From: Sorghum bicolor
Taxonomy: Eukaryota > Streptophyta > Magnoliopsida > Poales > Poaceae
DNA: 64,000 nt
Reading direction: 5' to 3'
NCBI RefSeq assembly: GCF_000003195.3
Contig: NC_012871.2
Coordinates: forward strand, 50,553,262-50,617,261
Part shown: positions 10,600 through 22,962 of the stretch, in pieces
How the letters are laid out: each line of letters begins with the position of its first letter
Position numbering within the stretch: position 1 is the stretch's first letter
Notes under the pieces: generated by a model
What the model saw: only the letters and a program-made list of their open reading frames with translations
The model's database searches: none
Told to the model about the DNA's origin: nothing
Position numbers and translations under genes: made by a program

Positions 10600-10770
10600 A
10601 TGAACAATAATCTCGGCCAAAACAGAGTCCGGGACAAAAGCCTAGTCTTTAGTCCCGGTTGGTACCACCAACCGGGATTAAAAGCTTTTGTCCCGGTCCG
10701 TCCCACCGGCCGAGACTAGTGTTGGAATTTAGTCCTGGTTTTTAAAAGAAACCGGGATTAAATGTCCCTC
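10600..10770. repeat. CACTA-1 5' subterminal repeats
   Basis: Direct and inverted copies of TTTAGTCCCGGTT and variants (for example 10649-10683, where TAGTCCCGGTTGGTACC pairs with its inverse). In En/Spm the equivalent repeats are the binding sites of the TNPA protein. That role is inferred here. Confidence 0.75.
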
Positions 10771-11110
10771 CCCATATTTGAACTCTTCTTCCCGTGGCCG
10801 AGCCCATCGATCTTCACTCTTTTGCTGTGTTCTTCATTTGGAGTTGCTTGTTCTAGCTTGCTCTCATCTCCGGCTATTGATTCATTTCATCGTTTCTACA
10901 CCGTCATCGACTTGTTAAGAGGTCACTAGCTTCATCTTCTCAACATTTAGAAGCGGCGTATGTCATTTCCTAGTGTTATGTATATTATTTTTTATTTTAT
11001 GGTTTTTTTAAGAGGTTATTAGCTTCATCGCCATTTCAAAAGCGACGCGTTTTTTTAGAGAAATAGTGGTAATATGTTTTTTATTTTAATTAGTTTAGAA
11101 AAAAATAAAA

Positions 11111-11704
11111 ACATATAATACTTTAATTTGCATTTTTTGACCGATTTAGTTAGTTAATTATAACTAGTATACATACCACATTTCATGATTATTTAAGAAA
11201 ATAGAGAATTTTTGTGCTTTTTTAATTTAGCTTGTTTAGAAAAAATAGAAATATAGAATTTTAGGTTTTTTGTTACTTTAATTTCTCTATTAAAAATAAA
11301 AACATATAATACTTTAATTTGCAATTTTTGACCGATTTAGTTATTTAATTATAACTAGTATACATACCACATTTCATGATTATTTAGGAAAATAGAGAAT
11401 TTTTGTGCTTTTTTAATTTAGCTTGTTTAGAAAAATTAGAAATAGAGAATTTTAGGTTTTTTGTTACTTTAATTTCTCTATTAAAAATTAGAAACTTATA
11501 ATACTTTAATTTGCACTTTATGACATGGTTAATTAGTTAATTATAACTAGTATGCATGCCACATTTCATGATTAGTTAGAAAATAGAAAACTTTTATGTC
11601 TTTTTAATTTTGTTGGTTTAGAAAAACCAGAAATAGAGAATTTTAGGTTATTTGTTACTTTAATTTCTTTATAAAAAATTAGAAACTTATAATACTTTAC
11701 ATTG
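11111..11704. repeat. AT-rich tandem repeat, about 191-bp period
   Basis: Slightly more than three copies, anchored by AYATAATACTTTAATTTGC-like starts at 11111, 11302, 11494 and 11685. It lies in the leader/intron region upstream of TNP2 and has no coding capacity. A leader resembling that of CACTA-2 lies at about 10800-10930. Confidence 0.8.
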
Positions 11705-11706
11705 CA

Positions 11707-14700
11707 ATGCAGACAATGACACGTCATTGGATGTACAATGCCGATCGCCGCTCCAAAGAATTCATTGATGGTGTGCATTATTTCTTAAGAGTGGCCGAGG
11801 AAAACAAGCGGGATGGATTCATATGTTGCCCATGTGCCTTGTGTCAGAATTTGAAGGAATATTCTAGCTCTAGAAATATTCACTCACATTTGTTGAAGTC
11901 GGGTTTTATGCCAAACTATATTTGTTGGACCAAGCATGGAGAAAACGGGATAATGATGGAAGAAGGTGAAGAAGAACAGTTGGAGCCTGACGACATTATT
12001 GCTCAATACGGTGACTTCGGTGATACAGCAATGGGAGAAGCTGAAGATGAGGCAGATGCAGAAGGCGCACCTGTTGAAGATGATGCTCTTGGTGATGTCA
12101 TTCGTGAGGCACAAAAAGATTGCGAAAGTGAAAAAGAGAAGACAAAGTTTGACCACATGTTAGAAGATCACAAGAAATTATTATACCCATCTGCCCAGGA
12201 TGGGCAAAAAAAACTGGGTACAACACTAGAACTGTTAAAATCGAAGGCACATAATGGTGTATCCGATAAGGCATTTGGGCAATTACTGAAGATCAAAAAA
12301 AATGCTGCCAAAGCCAAATGAACTGCCCACTACTACGTACGAAGCAAAACAGATCGTCTGTCCTTTGGGATTAGAAATCAAGAAGATACATGCATGTCCT
12401 AACGACTGCATCCTATACCGTGGCAAGGACTACGAGAATTTAGATGAATGCCCCGTATGTAAAGCATCACGGTATAAGATCAGGCGAGATGACCCTGGCG
12501 ATGTTGAGGGGGAAGAACGTCCCAGAAAAAAATCCCTACAAAGGTTATGTGGTATGCTCCTATAATACCACGTCTGAAACGTCTTTTTAGAAATAAGGAC
12601 CATGCAAAATTATTGCGGTGGCACAAAGAAGACCGTAAAGTAGACAACATGTTGAGACACCCTGCTGATGGGTCCCAGTGGAGAGCAATAGACAGGGAAT
12701 TTCCAGAGTTTGCAAAAGACGCAAGAAACTTAAGGTTCGCTTTAAGTACGGACGGTATGAATCCTTTTGGTGAGCAAAGCAGTAGTCATAGCACTTGGCC
12801 TGTTACACTATGTATCTACAACCTTCCTCCATGGTTATGCATGAAGCGAAAGTTCATTATGATGCCGGTGCTCATCCAAGGCCCGAAGCAACCGGGCAAT
12901 GACATTGATGTCTATCTAAGGCCATTAATTGAAGAACTCCTTCTTTTATGGAGTGAAACAGGTGTTCGTGTGTGGGATAAGTACAAACAGGAACACTTCG
13001 ACCTACGAGCACTGTTGTTTGTGACAATCAATGATTGGCCTGCTCTAAGTAATCTTTCAGGGCAGATAAACAAGGGATATAATGCATGCATACATTGTTT
13101 TGATGACCTTGATAGTATATATTTGAAAAAATGCAGAAAGGTCGTGTACCTTGGGTATCATCGATTTCTTTCTATGAATCACCCAGTTAGAAAGAAAGGA
13201 AAGCATTTTAAAGGTAAGGCAGACTACCGATGCAAGCCTCGCAATAGAACTGGAGAAGATGTATTTGAGATGGTTAAGGATGTGAAAGTAGTTTTTGGTA
13301 AGGGACAAGGCAGCCAACCAGTTCCAAAAGATGCAGCGGGTCATGCACCCATGTGGAAGAAGAAGTCAATATTTTGGGAGCTACCCTATTGGCAAGTCCT
13401 TGAGGTCCGGAATGCGATCGACGTCATGCACCTAACAAAGAATCTTTGTGTGAACCTTCTAGGATTCATGGGTGTATATGGTAAGCCTAAGGATTCACTT
13501 GAAGCACGACAAGACTTGCAACGCATGGAAGAACGAGACAACCTGCATCCAGAGAAGACAGATGATGGACGCCAATATTTAAGACCTGCTAGCTACACTC
13601 TTAGCAATGAAGAGAAAGAAATCATGTTTGAATGCTTAAGCAGCATCAAGGTCCCATCTGGATTCTCCTCTAATATAAAAGGTATAATTAATGTGCCTGA
13701 GAAGAAATTTCTGAACTTAAAGTCGCATGACTACCATGTGCTTATGACGCAATTGCTTCCAGTTGCATTAAGAGGAATTCTACCTCCACATGTACGTCTG
13801 GCCACCGTAAAGCTATGTGCATTCCTCAATGCAATTTCTTAGAAGGCAATCAATCCACTAGAACTAGCTGCTCTACAGAATGATGTGGTTCAATGTCTTG
13901 TCAGCTTTGAGTTAGTGTTCCCACCATCCTTCTTTGATATCATGACACACCTCCTAGTTCATCTGGTCAAGGAGATCAATATTCTGGGTCCTGTGTTCCT
14001 ACATAATATGTTTCCCTTTGAGAGGTTTATGGGAGTTCTGAAGAAATATGTTCACCAACGTGCTCGGCCAGAAGGAAGCATCGCCGAGGGCTATGGGACA
14101 GAGGAGGTCATTGAGTTCTGTGTTGAATTTATTCCTGAACTTGACCCAATTGGTGTTCCTGAATCGCGCCACGAGGGGAGACTGAGTGGAAAGGGAACAC
14201 TAGGAAAGAAAACATACATCGGTACGGGGGACGATTCTTTTAATAAAGCACACTACACAGTTCTTCAAAAATCATCCGTGGTGGAGCCGTATGTCACGAA
14301 ACACAAGGACTTCCTACGATCGCAATTCCCAGAGAAGAATGAAGGTTGGCTTATGCGTCAGCACATAGACACTTTCAGTGATTGGTTACGAAAAGAATGT
14401 CAGGGTAATGACCAGATTGATGAGCAACTGTATTTGTTGGCTAGGCAACTATCATGGCACATCCTCACGTACAAAGGGTACGAGATAAATGGAAATACAT
14501 TTTACACCCTAGGCCAAGATAAAAGAAGCACGAACCAAAATAGTGGAGTTCGCGTAGACGCCATAGACCCGAATGGAAACAGACAAACATATTATGGTCG
14601 TATAGAGGAGATTTGGGAACTAGACTTCGCACCTAATTTTAAAATCCCTTTGTTCCGGTGCCAATGGGTGAAGGTTACCGGAGGCGGGGTGACAGTTGAC

Positions 14701-15042
14701 AAAGACTATGGAATGACAACAATAGACCTCAACAATGTTGGTTACAAAGATGAACCATTCGTCCTTGCTGCTGATGTGAATCAGATGTTCTATGTGAAAG
14801 ACATGTCTTTGTCAACAAACGAGCCAAAACGCCATATAGTTCTCTCAGGGAAAAGAAACATTGTGGGAATTGAGGACAAGTCAGATATTTCAGAAGATTA
14901 TGAAAGGGATGACCGAATCACGCCTTTCAATGTGACCAAAGATCCGAGCATACTGATAAATGCTGAGGACACTCCATGGTTACGTCAAGATCATGACCAA
15001 GGAACATACGTCAAAAAGAAGATCACTATTGTGCCCGCCTAA
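11707..15042 (+). pseudogene. CACTA-1 TNP2-type transposase, broken
   Basis: This is the catalytic transposase of CACTA elements. Domains in order: N-terminal transposase-associated domain (11713-11960, HWMYNADRRS and a CCPCALC cluster), an acidic linker, the TNP2/Transposase_21 core (about 12300-13500, with STDGMNPFG and TINDWPALSNLSGQ), then the DUF4218-like and DUF4216-like C-terminal regions (to 15042, VTVDKDYGM and FVLAADVNQMFYV). Frame breaks: a shift in the A8 run near 12293-12301, a second near 12530-12545, and an in-frame TAG at 13840-13842 where Gln is likely ancestral. Without these it would be a normal-length product. A splice-like ATGCAG precedes the second ATG, so the true start may be 11713. 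CACTA-2 carries a homologous gene. Confidence 0.88.
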
Positions 15043-16214
15043 TAAATAGATTGCAATATAGTATGTGTATGTGACAATTGTAACTTAAGCTGTTTATATT
15101 AGTTTTTCTTATTTTATATCATTTCAAATAATGAAATGACATTTAAGTTTGCTATTATAATAGATGTGTCAATTATTTGTCAAATGCAAAAATAGTCAAA
15201 CTTGGTCAAATGACAAACTAAATTACTTAAAATGAAAAAATTTTGAATACCAATTTGTTAGATATCATCAAGATCTAAACTTTTTATATAGACAACTTTT
15301 CTATTTGAGAAAGTTTAAGTTCACAATACCCACCAATTCTTGAATCTCACACAAACTATATGAAACTACATGTGTTAATTGTGGATTTTGAACTACACCT
15401 TCGCAACACTTTGTCAAATGCAAAAATGGTCTATATATTAAATGTAGATTTTGATGAGTGGAACAATATTGGTATTCATGACTTTTCCGTTCAAGACCAT
15501 CTAGGGTTCCGAAAACCCATGCGTGGCTATGAATTCTATCAAAATTCAAAATTGAGTGGTTCAAACTTTTTCAAAAGAAAAGTTGACCATTAGACAAAAT
15601 GTAGAACTTGATGTGTGCAACAAACTTTGTATTCATTACTTTTCCATTTGGGACCATATAGGGTTCGGTCAAAGTGTGTGTTTCTAAAAACCAATGCTTT
15701 GACTTTGGTCAAACTTGGTCAAATGACCCATTTGATGACTTGAAATGAAAAAAAATTGAATACAAAGTTGTTAGAGATAATCTGATGTAATGGTCAATAT
15801 TGTTGTAAGCATAAATAAATAAGAAATAGAGAAAAAATTTTAAAAAATAATTCGATGTAATGGTGAATATCACGTATATCATGATTTTGGAGATAAATGA
15901 TGATAAATAAACAAAATTTACGTTTAAATATTGCACAAACAAATTTTTGTATCAAAAACATCTGCTTTAAGATATTAAAATTAAATAATACATTTTTGCA
16001 TTAATAAAATACTAATTATTTTTCATATTTAAGTTTGTTAATATAAGTGATGAAAAGATTTTATGTTTCCAAATTTATTATGTAACCAATTAGACAAAAT
16101 GAAATGAAACTATTATTTTTTAACAAATTAATACCTATTATTCTATTTACTATGCAGTTAACACAATTAATCTAATTGTTGTATGCATAAATAAATAAGA
16201 AACTGAAAAATACA
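15043..16214. other. CACTA-1 spacer with a single copy of the satellite-like unit
   Basis: Non-coding and AT-rich. From about 15170 to 15790 it resembles one unit of the 679-bp tandem array of CACTA-2, after reverse complementing (shared landmarks: CCATCTAGGGTTCC, ACCAATGCTTTGAC, TCAAACTTGGTCAAATGAC). It sits at the same place relative to TNP2. 15800-16214 is plain AT-rich DNA. Confidence 0.7.
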
Positions 16215-16216
16215 TT

Positions 16217-16378
16217 TAGTCCCGGTTCGTGGCTAGAACCGGGACTAAAGGTATCCTTTAGTCCCGGTTCTAGCCAGGAACCGGGACTAAAGGGTGAACC
16301 TTTAGTCCTGGTGCGTAGCACCAACCGGGACTAAAGACCCTTTAGTCCCGGTTGGTGCTACGCACCGGGACTAAAGGT
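16217..16378. repeat. Internal cluster of subterminal-type hairpins
   Basis: Eight alternating inverted copies of TTTAGTCCCGGTT or its complement within 162 bp, the same motif as at both ends of the element. It lies directly upstream of a TATTTAA motif and the leader of the second gene. Confidence 0.85.
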
Positions 16379-16384
16379 CCTCCT

Positions 16385-16756
16385 GGGTATTTAACCGAGC
16401 AGTCGTCTTCCTCCTGGATCTCGTTGCCCTAATTCTTCATCCGCCGCGCGCCGCTCCTCCCCGCCGTCGCCTCGCCCTCGTCCCCGGCCGAGCGCCGTCG
16501 TCTGGAGCCCAGGAGCGTCGCCGCCGCCACTGCAGCCGAGGAGCGCCCCCACCGCCACCGCCACCGAGCCGAGGAGCGTCCCCACCACCACTTCTTCTCC
16601 GGCGCCGACGCTTCTTTCTCCGGCGACTGTACCGGCGCCGACGCTTCTTCCTCCTCGCCCTCATCGCCCCCGCGGCCACCTCCTCGCCCTCGTCAGAGCG
16701 CCCCCACGGCCGCCTCCTCGCCCCCAGCCAGAGAACTCGCGCCGCCGTCGTCGAGG
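16385..16756 (+). promoter_or_regulatory. Probable promoter and GC-rich leader exon of the CACTA-1 second gene
   Basis: TATTTAA at 16388-16394 is followed by a very GC-rich stretch (16440-16755). It ends at a good splice donor, CGAGG/GTGAGC, at about 16756. The matching acceptor TTGTAG is at 17921-17926, just before the ATG at 17929. The long arginine-rich open frame on the opposite strand is a composition artefact. Promoter use is inferred. Confidence 0.55.
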
Positions 16757-16863
16757 GTGAGCACGTACACAGAGAAAAAAATGATTATTGATGATGTGTT
16801 GTATGAATTGTTGATTTGTTGTATGAATGAGATGTGATATGTTGTATGAATGAGATGATTTTA

Positions 16864-16995
16864 GGCCTTGTTTAGTTCCAAAATTTTTGGCAAAATGAGC
16901 ACTGTAGCAATTTCGTTTGTATTTGACAAATATTGTTCAATCATGGACTAACTAGGCTCAAAAGATTCGTCTCGTCAATTCCGACTAAACTGTGC
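16864..16995 (+). mobile_element. Fragment of a Tourist-like MITE
   Basis: It starts GGCCTTGTTTAGTTCC after TTA and runs through the diagnostic ACTAACTAGGCTCAAAAGATTCGTCTC. It matches the first half of the MITE at 22963-23202. No second terminal repeat was found. It lies in the intron of the CACTA-1 second gene. Confidence 0.65.
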
Positions 16996-17252
16996 AAAAC
17001 TATGAAACGGTTCCCAAACGCAGGCCCACGAGAAATACGTACCTCTCGCCAAAACGTACTCCTACATCTACACTTGTTGTAAGCCGATCGACGAAACACA
17101 TGCGCTCACGAAACGTACACTTTTTAAAAATCAAACAATTCAAAATTTTTATGACATTTCTATAAAAGATATAAATATTATTAGATTAATTATTTATATA
17201 TTTTTATACTATAAATTTATTGAGACAATTAAAAACCTTGTTTTGTATCCAG

Positions 17253-17877
17253 TGTTGTAATTAGTTAGTAGGGATAGATATTCAGATGAGATGTATAATT
17301 TCTATTTTATAATTTATCTTTTGTATTATATAATTTATATGATATAATTTATCATGTGTTGTAATTAGTTTGTAGGGATAGATATTGAGATGAGATGTAT
17401 AATTTCTATTTTATAATTTATCTTTTGTATTATATAATTTATATGATATAATTTATCATGTGTTGTAATTAGTTTGTGGGGATAGATATTGAGATGAGAT
17501 GTATAATTTCTATTTTATAGTTTATCTTTTGTATTATATAATTTATATGATATAATTTATCATGTGTTGTAATTAGTTTGTGGGGATAGATATTGAGATG
17601 AGATGTATAATTTCTATTTTATAGTTTATCTTTTGTATTATATAATTTATATGATATAATTTATCATGTGTTGTAATTAGTTAGTAGGGATAGATATTGA
17701 GATGAGATGTATAATTTGTATTTTATAATTTATCTTTTGTATTATATAATTTATATGATATAATTTATCCTATGTTGTAATTAGTTAGTAGGGATAGATA
17801 TTGAGATGAGATGTATAATTTGTATTTTATAATTTATCTTTTGTATTATATAATTTATATGATATAATTTATCTTAG
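17253..17877. repeat. 104-bp minisatellite, six copies
   Basis: Copies begin at GTTGTAATTAG at 17253, 17358, 17462, 17566, 17670 and 17774, so the period is 104-105 bp. They are highly alike. The unit is strongly AT-rich. The array sits in the long intron just before the start codon of the second gene. Confidence 0.95.
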
Positions 17878-17928
17878 TTGTTGTATCGAATATTGTCTAA
17901 GTTTTAACACTTGATTAAATTTGTAGAA

Positions 17929-20900
17929 ATGACCAATCCGAATGACAACATGGATGATGCAATGATGGACCTAATCAACAGCGGTGCCAATCCAGATCCC
18001 CAAGGCGAAGATGATGGGAGTCAATACTTTGTTGATTATGAAGAACTTGTGGGAGACAATCCTGATCAGGTCTATCTACAATCTAGTATATATGTATATA
18101 TATGAAATTAAAATAAATGACATTTATACTAATATATTTATACTTGTTTGTGTAGCCCTCTAAATCGGCGACAACTTCTGAGAAGAGTAGAAAAGTGCGC
18201 GGCCCGAAGAAGCCGTTGGAGGGTCGGTACATTCTGTCGGAATTCGATGAGGGTACAGGACAAGTACTTGGAGCTAATTCTAAAAAATTTGTTGCGCACT
18301 GTGGCTACCTTGTAAGGGACAGGCTCCCGGTCAGTGCTCGTGAATGGAGGCAACGGAAAGATAATCCTAATATTAGTTTTGTCTCAGATCGTGACAAGGA
18401 ATTGATTTGGCAAGATATCCTTCAACATTTCACGCTCGACACACAGGATGAAGCTTTGAAGGAGAAGGTTAAAATCTGGCCTATGCAGAAGATGGCCAAA
18501 CAATTTCAGGCTTGGAAGAAGACATTATACAAGACTTTTGTTGCACAAGGCCGGACACCAGATTTCACCAACAAGGCCTACGTCAAGTTGAGGCCTTTTT
18601 GGGATGAGTTCGTAGAGTTTAAGAACTCAGAAGAGGGTCAGGCACGGATGATCAAGAATCAAGAAAATGCTAAACAAAAGCAATACCACCATCACTTGGG
18701 TTCAGGTGGCTACAGGACTGCTATTCCTAAGTGGCAAAAGCTGGAACAGGAGATTCTTGTTAGAGGGATCGAACCAGAATCAATGCACTGGCCCGAGTGC
18801 ACCAAGTATTGGTTCTTTGGTCATGGGGGAACCATAGACCTAGAGACCGGAAAGATAGTGTACGGCGAAAAGCTCGAGAGAGTAGGACAGAGAATGGCCT
18901 ATGCTAGAGGATTAGTTGAAAGCGGCACCTGGCAGCCAAATAGAGAAAAGGATGAGCTGACATACGCCCTGGAGACTGCTGAACATCGTGGGCGAACCAG
19001 AGGCTATGGGGAGATATCATGGGAGCATGGCTTCCCTAAAGATAGACCGACTTATAGAAGCCGCCAACGAAAGAAGGAAGAGGAAGCCGAGCGGTTGCAT
19101 AGGTTGGAGGCAATGGTGATTGAGTCACGCGAAGCAGCTCGTGAAGCGATAGCGCGAGAGAAAGCGCTTGAAGAGAGAATGAACGAGGAGATCAAAAGAC
19201 AAGTGTAGATTGCAGTAAGTTCTATACAAGGACAAACTGCATCAGAGCCTAGAGTCAACATTAGCCCCCCCCGGTCAGTTGAAAAGTAGTTGCGCTTCCA
19301 CAGAGATGCCAACTATTCAAGACGACGTGGGGCTGCACTTTTCGGTGGATGACATCACTGAGCCTCTGACAACATGTGAGCTGCACATTCCACAGGGGAC
19401 TGCCACAGTGATGGTTGCTGTCGCTGTTGTAACTCCTGTCGACCCTACAAGGACACCAAGAATCCATAGGGCGATAATTCCACCTGGATATGCTAGTGTC
19501 TCGGTGGATAGAGTTGTCAAAGGCTTCAGTAATGTGCAGCTTGAGATAGAAGGAGGTGATGGAGAGAAGACTCTAGGAGAAGCAGAGAAGACTTTTATTT
19601 GTTGGCGCAAGCGCTACATCATTATTCCTGAGGCATCACCTAGTAGTCTACCACCACCTCCTCGTCATGAATCTAATCCTAGGTGCGGATGAAAATTGAC
19701 TATACATTTGTTCACTAAATTTATTTTGCATTCTCTTAGTTAGCGGTTTACTCATATACCTTTTATTTTCACAGGTGGTCACCAACATGTCATAGTGCTG
19801 CGGGTGATGATGAGCGAGTGCAAGACACAGCTGCATCGCCTCGGTCTCCAACGCCACCACCTAGGGCTCCAACACCGCCACCTCGGGCTCCAACACCGCC
19901 ACCTCAGGCTCCAACACCGCCACCTAGAGCTCCAACGCCACCTAGGGCTCCAACGCCGCCTCCTCGGGCTCCAACACCGCCACCGGCCGCCCCATCGCCT
20001 CCACACGTGGCTCCAGCACGAAAGAAGAGGCCGACCACAAAATCAAATGTGTCGGCCGCCCCGCCGCCAAAAAAGAAAGCCTCCGAAAAGAAACAAGCTA
20101 TCATTCCTAAGAAGCTGTCCTATGATCAGATGACTGATGCAGAAATAAATGCTTTAGTTAAATCAGATGTGGATAGTTTCTTCAAGAAACTTAAGACTGA
20201 AAGAGAAGCCAAGCGAAACCCTAAGAAGCCGTACCTCTTACTACGGCCAGAAGATCTACGACAAAGGGTTGAGGCTGAACAAAAAAAGAGGCATGAAGCT
20301 CAGAAAGAATCATCATCTTTATCAGACTATGATCGCACTTTAAGAAAATCCATAGAAGAAGAGAAGAAGAAAGAGAAAAGAGCACGCAAGGGTGTAGCAC
20401 AGCTCGGGGAACAATCAAAGCAATCAGTGCCCCCGCTAGTCATTGGAAATGAATATGGTTCAAACATTGACGTGCTAGACCAGCAGATACCGGCAGATTT
20501 AAAAATTGAAGAGCTTGAAATTTTTTTGCGGAAACTGGTCTTAGCTTAGCCCAAATGATAGCGGGGGCACCAATTGAAAGTGCTCCACAAATTGATCATT
20601 GGCAGAAGGAATATACATATGGCAAGAGTTTATACAACCCTGCGGCCCTCAGCAAGCTTGGAACGCAAATGTACATGCTAAACAAATGGTACATGGAAGC
20701 GTGTGCCAGAAAAGCAGATGACTATATTTGTGTCCGAATTAGAAACTATCATTACTTCCGTGGTGATGATATTATTTATGTTCAATTTAATGAGCTACAC
20801 CAACTATGCCACATGGACGCTTCTCTAATGAGTTGCTTCTGTCTGTAAGTGATTCTTCCTTTCAATAATGTCTCTGTAACTTATCATGTATATATATAAC

Positions 20901-21840
20901 TAATTACAGAAACCCGCTATACATATGCAGAAACATGATGAGGGACCTCAGAGTTAGAAATGACAAGGAGATTGGATTTGTGGATCCAAATGTTGTATTC
21001 AAAGACCACAAGACCCCGTATGTTTTATGGAGAACTCAAACGGAGAGAAATCTACGGAGGTTCTTGTTCAACCAAAAAGATAAAAGATATATACTCTTTC
21101 TCTACAACTTTAAGTAAGTGTCGTTATCGTGTGTACATTCTATTTAACTAATTAATCAGATCAATATGAAGATATATACTAATTTTGCCTACATATGCAC
21201 ACAAATGCAGCTTTCATTGGATACTAATTGTCATTGATCTCTGGCAATGTCAATTGGTAATCTATGACTCATTGAGAAAACCACAGGATGATTACCAAAA
21301 AATGATAGATATTATCCAAGGGTAACTCCGATCTCTATATATTAAATTCTGCTCTTTTAACTTGGTAATGGATAATTAATAATGATCGTTTTATTGCTAG
21401 GGTTTGGGCTGGGTTCGTGCAGAAACACCGTCCAGAGTTGAATGCATCACTTTCAAAGCCCATCTTACTTCAGCGGGTTCTACGGCAGACACCGGGCAAC
21501 AATTTGTGTGGCTACTATGTGTGCCAGTTTATGACGGTGTATGCCAAAAGAACTAATCTTGAGCACCTAAAAGTATGTAACATGTATATATAATAAGTAT
21601 ATTTCATTTATTTGTTGCTATTTAATAAATCCTATTCATACCTCTAACTTTTTTCTTTAATGTCTATTAAAGGAGATGTGGCTGAAGGAGCAGGTGTTGG
21701 AAGCGGTGCGCCTAAAAGGAATTCAGGAGACAATCGCAGGATTTCTTAACGACCAAGTCCTGAATTCCGGCGGCGAGTGCTACTTCAACCCTCAGGAGCA
21801 GATGAAACCAAATAACGATGATCATTTGTACGATGCTTGA
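17929..21840 (+). pseudogene. CACTA-1 second gene: TNP1-like protein with C-terminal ULP1/C48 protease, broken
   Basis: Exon 1 (17929 to about 18069) is acidic. Exon 2 (from about 18155) holds a TNP1/Transposase_24-like region (LEGRYILSEFDEGTGQV; FWDEFVEFKNSEEG; YHHHLGSGGYRTAIPKW), then a basic coiled coil. Next come a DUF8039-like part, a proline repeat (PTPPPRA units, 19850-20010), a charged linker, and a ULP1-like cysteine protease split by several GT-AG introns. The catalytic set is visible: His in FHWILIVID (21215-21217), Asp in IYDSL, Gln in RQTPGNN and Cys in NLCGYY (21507-21509). Breaks: TAG at 19206-19208, a shift in the C8 run near 19265, and a shift in the T7 run near 20522. In En/Spm the second product binds the ends and regulates the element. 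The protease role in this family is unproven. Confidence 0.82.
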
Positions 21841-22104
21841 GTGGTGGAGATAAATTGTGTTGTAAATACTTTGTCCGTGAAGCATATGTGTAAATATTTT
21901 ATTATAGACCTATAGATACATATTATTTATATATATATAGTGTTTTATAGTATATTTATATGTAATCCTTTAAATTATATAAATTATAGGTGCGCGTTCC
22001 ATAAACTACCAGCAAACAATACGCATTCGAAAATAACAATAACATAATTGTAAACCCTAAATGGAAAACCAAATGAAAAGAAAAAGAAAAAAGAAAAAAG
22101 AAAA

Positions 22105-22307
22105 AAGTCTGTAGTCCCGGTTGGTAGCAACAACCGGGACTAAAAGTGGAGGCCAGGTGGGACACCCTGGCGCACCTTTTAGTCCCGGTTGCTGTTACCA
22201 ACCGGGACTAAAGGTGGGACATTTGGTCCCGAAACCTTAGCCCCGGTTCCGTAGCCGGGACTAAAGGCGCTTACGGCCCGGGGCTAAAGCCCTTCCCTGT
22301 ACTAGTG
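22105..22307. repeat. CACTA-1 3' subterminal repeats
   Basis: Inverted pairs of TAGTCCCGGTTG / CAACCGGGACTA at 22112-22142 and 22179-22212, then TAGCCCCGG and CCGGGACTAAAG units up to the terminus. They mirror the 5' subterminal repeats. The stretch 21841-22100 before them is the AT-rich 3' region of the second gene. Confidence 0.8.
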
Positions 22308-22431
22308 GGCCTAAGGCCACTAGGGTCAAGGCCCTAGTCACGTAGCCGGGACTAAAGGCGCTTACGGCCCGGGGCTAAAGCCCTTCCCTGTACTAGTGGG
22401 CCTAAGGCCACTAGGGTCAAGGCCCTAGTCA
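22250..22431 (+). repeat. 91-bp tandem duplication spanning the CACTA-1 terminus
   Basis: Units 22250-22340 and 22341-22431 look identical. Each holds the last 58 bp of CACTA-1 plus 33 bp of the hAT flank, so the CACTA terminus (ACTAGTG followed by GGC) occurs twice, at 22307 and 22398. Confidence 0.92.
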
Positions 22432-22457
22432 TGATGCATATAATCTACATACACCTT

Positions 22458-22623
22458 CAGGGGCGAAGCTACATTGGGTGCAATGGGTGCAAATGCACCC
22501 CCAAAAAATAGAAAATTAGTTGATTTGATTAAGATTTCACCATATATGCACCCCGAAGAACATATGTTTATGCACCCACTAGGCAAGTGCACCCCCTTAG
22601 AATTTGCTCTAGCTTCGCCACTG
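22458..22623. mobile_element. hAT-type MITE, 166 bp
   Basis: Terminal repeats CAGGGGCGAAGCTA and TAGCTTCGCCACTG (one mismatch) lie within a perfect 8-bp TSD, TACACCTT (22450-22457, 22624-22631). The interior is a foldback with GTGCACCC-type motifs and no coding capacity. Confidence 0.92.
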
Positions 22624-22962
22624 TACACCTTAATAATAGTTACCATGTTATCAGAATTCATCCCAATAACTTTCAAGCCAGCAACCAGACCAAGTAGATA
22701 AGAAACACCGACGCCTCTCTCATTGTCTCGTCCTAGTCTTGCGTCTCAACCCTCTCGCTCTGATGCTCGCGCACTCACGTCACCGCTCGTAGTGGGTGTC
22801 CGTCCCCTGCTAGTGCCTCATTGTGCCGTAGTCCTACGAGCAGGTGTCCGCCAGCGCCTATCAGCTGATGAACCCATCCCTGCGCCGTGGGCACTAAATA
22901 CCTGCCTCATCTAATGGTGTACGGGTCATCGTCACACAAGGAGATGAGCCTGAAATATTGGC

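Larger units (their letters stand above)
10563..22307 (+). mobile_element. CACTA-1, full-length En/Spm-type transposon
   Basis: The ends are CACTACTACAGAAC at 10563 and CCTGTACTAGTG at 22307, flanked by GGC on both sides (10560-10562, 22308-22310), the 3-bp CACTA TSD. At 11.7 kb it carries, in order, subterminal repeats, an AT-rich tandem repeat, a TNP2-type transposase pseudogene, a spacer with internal copies of the subterminal motif, a GC-rich leader exon, a minisatellite-bearing intron and a second gene ending in a ULP1-like protease. Both genes carry stops and frameshifts, so it is not autonomous now. It lies 17 bp inside a hAT element. Confidence 0.93.

Noticed and set aside
16217..16378. 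Regularly spaced short repeats resembling a CRISPR array
   Set aside because: The copies alternate in orientation and form hairpins, match the CACTA ends, and the context is a plant nuclear genome.
16391..16679. Arginine- and glycine-rich open frames on minus
   Set aside because: Composition artefact opposite the GC-rich leader exon of the CACTA-1 second gene; no domain and no conservation seen.
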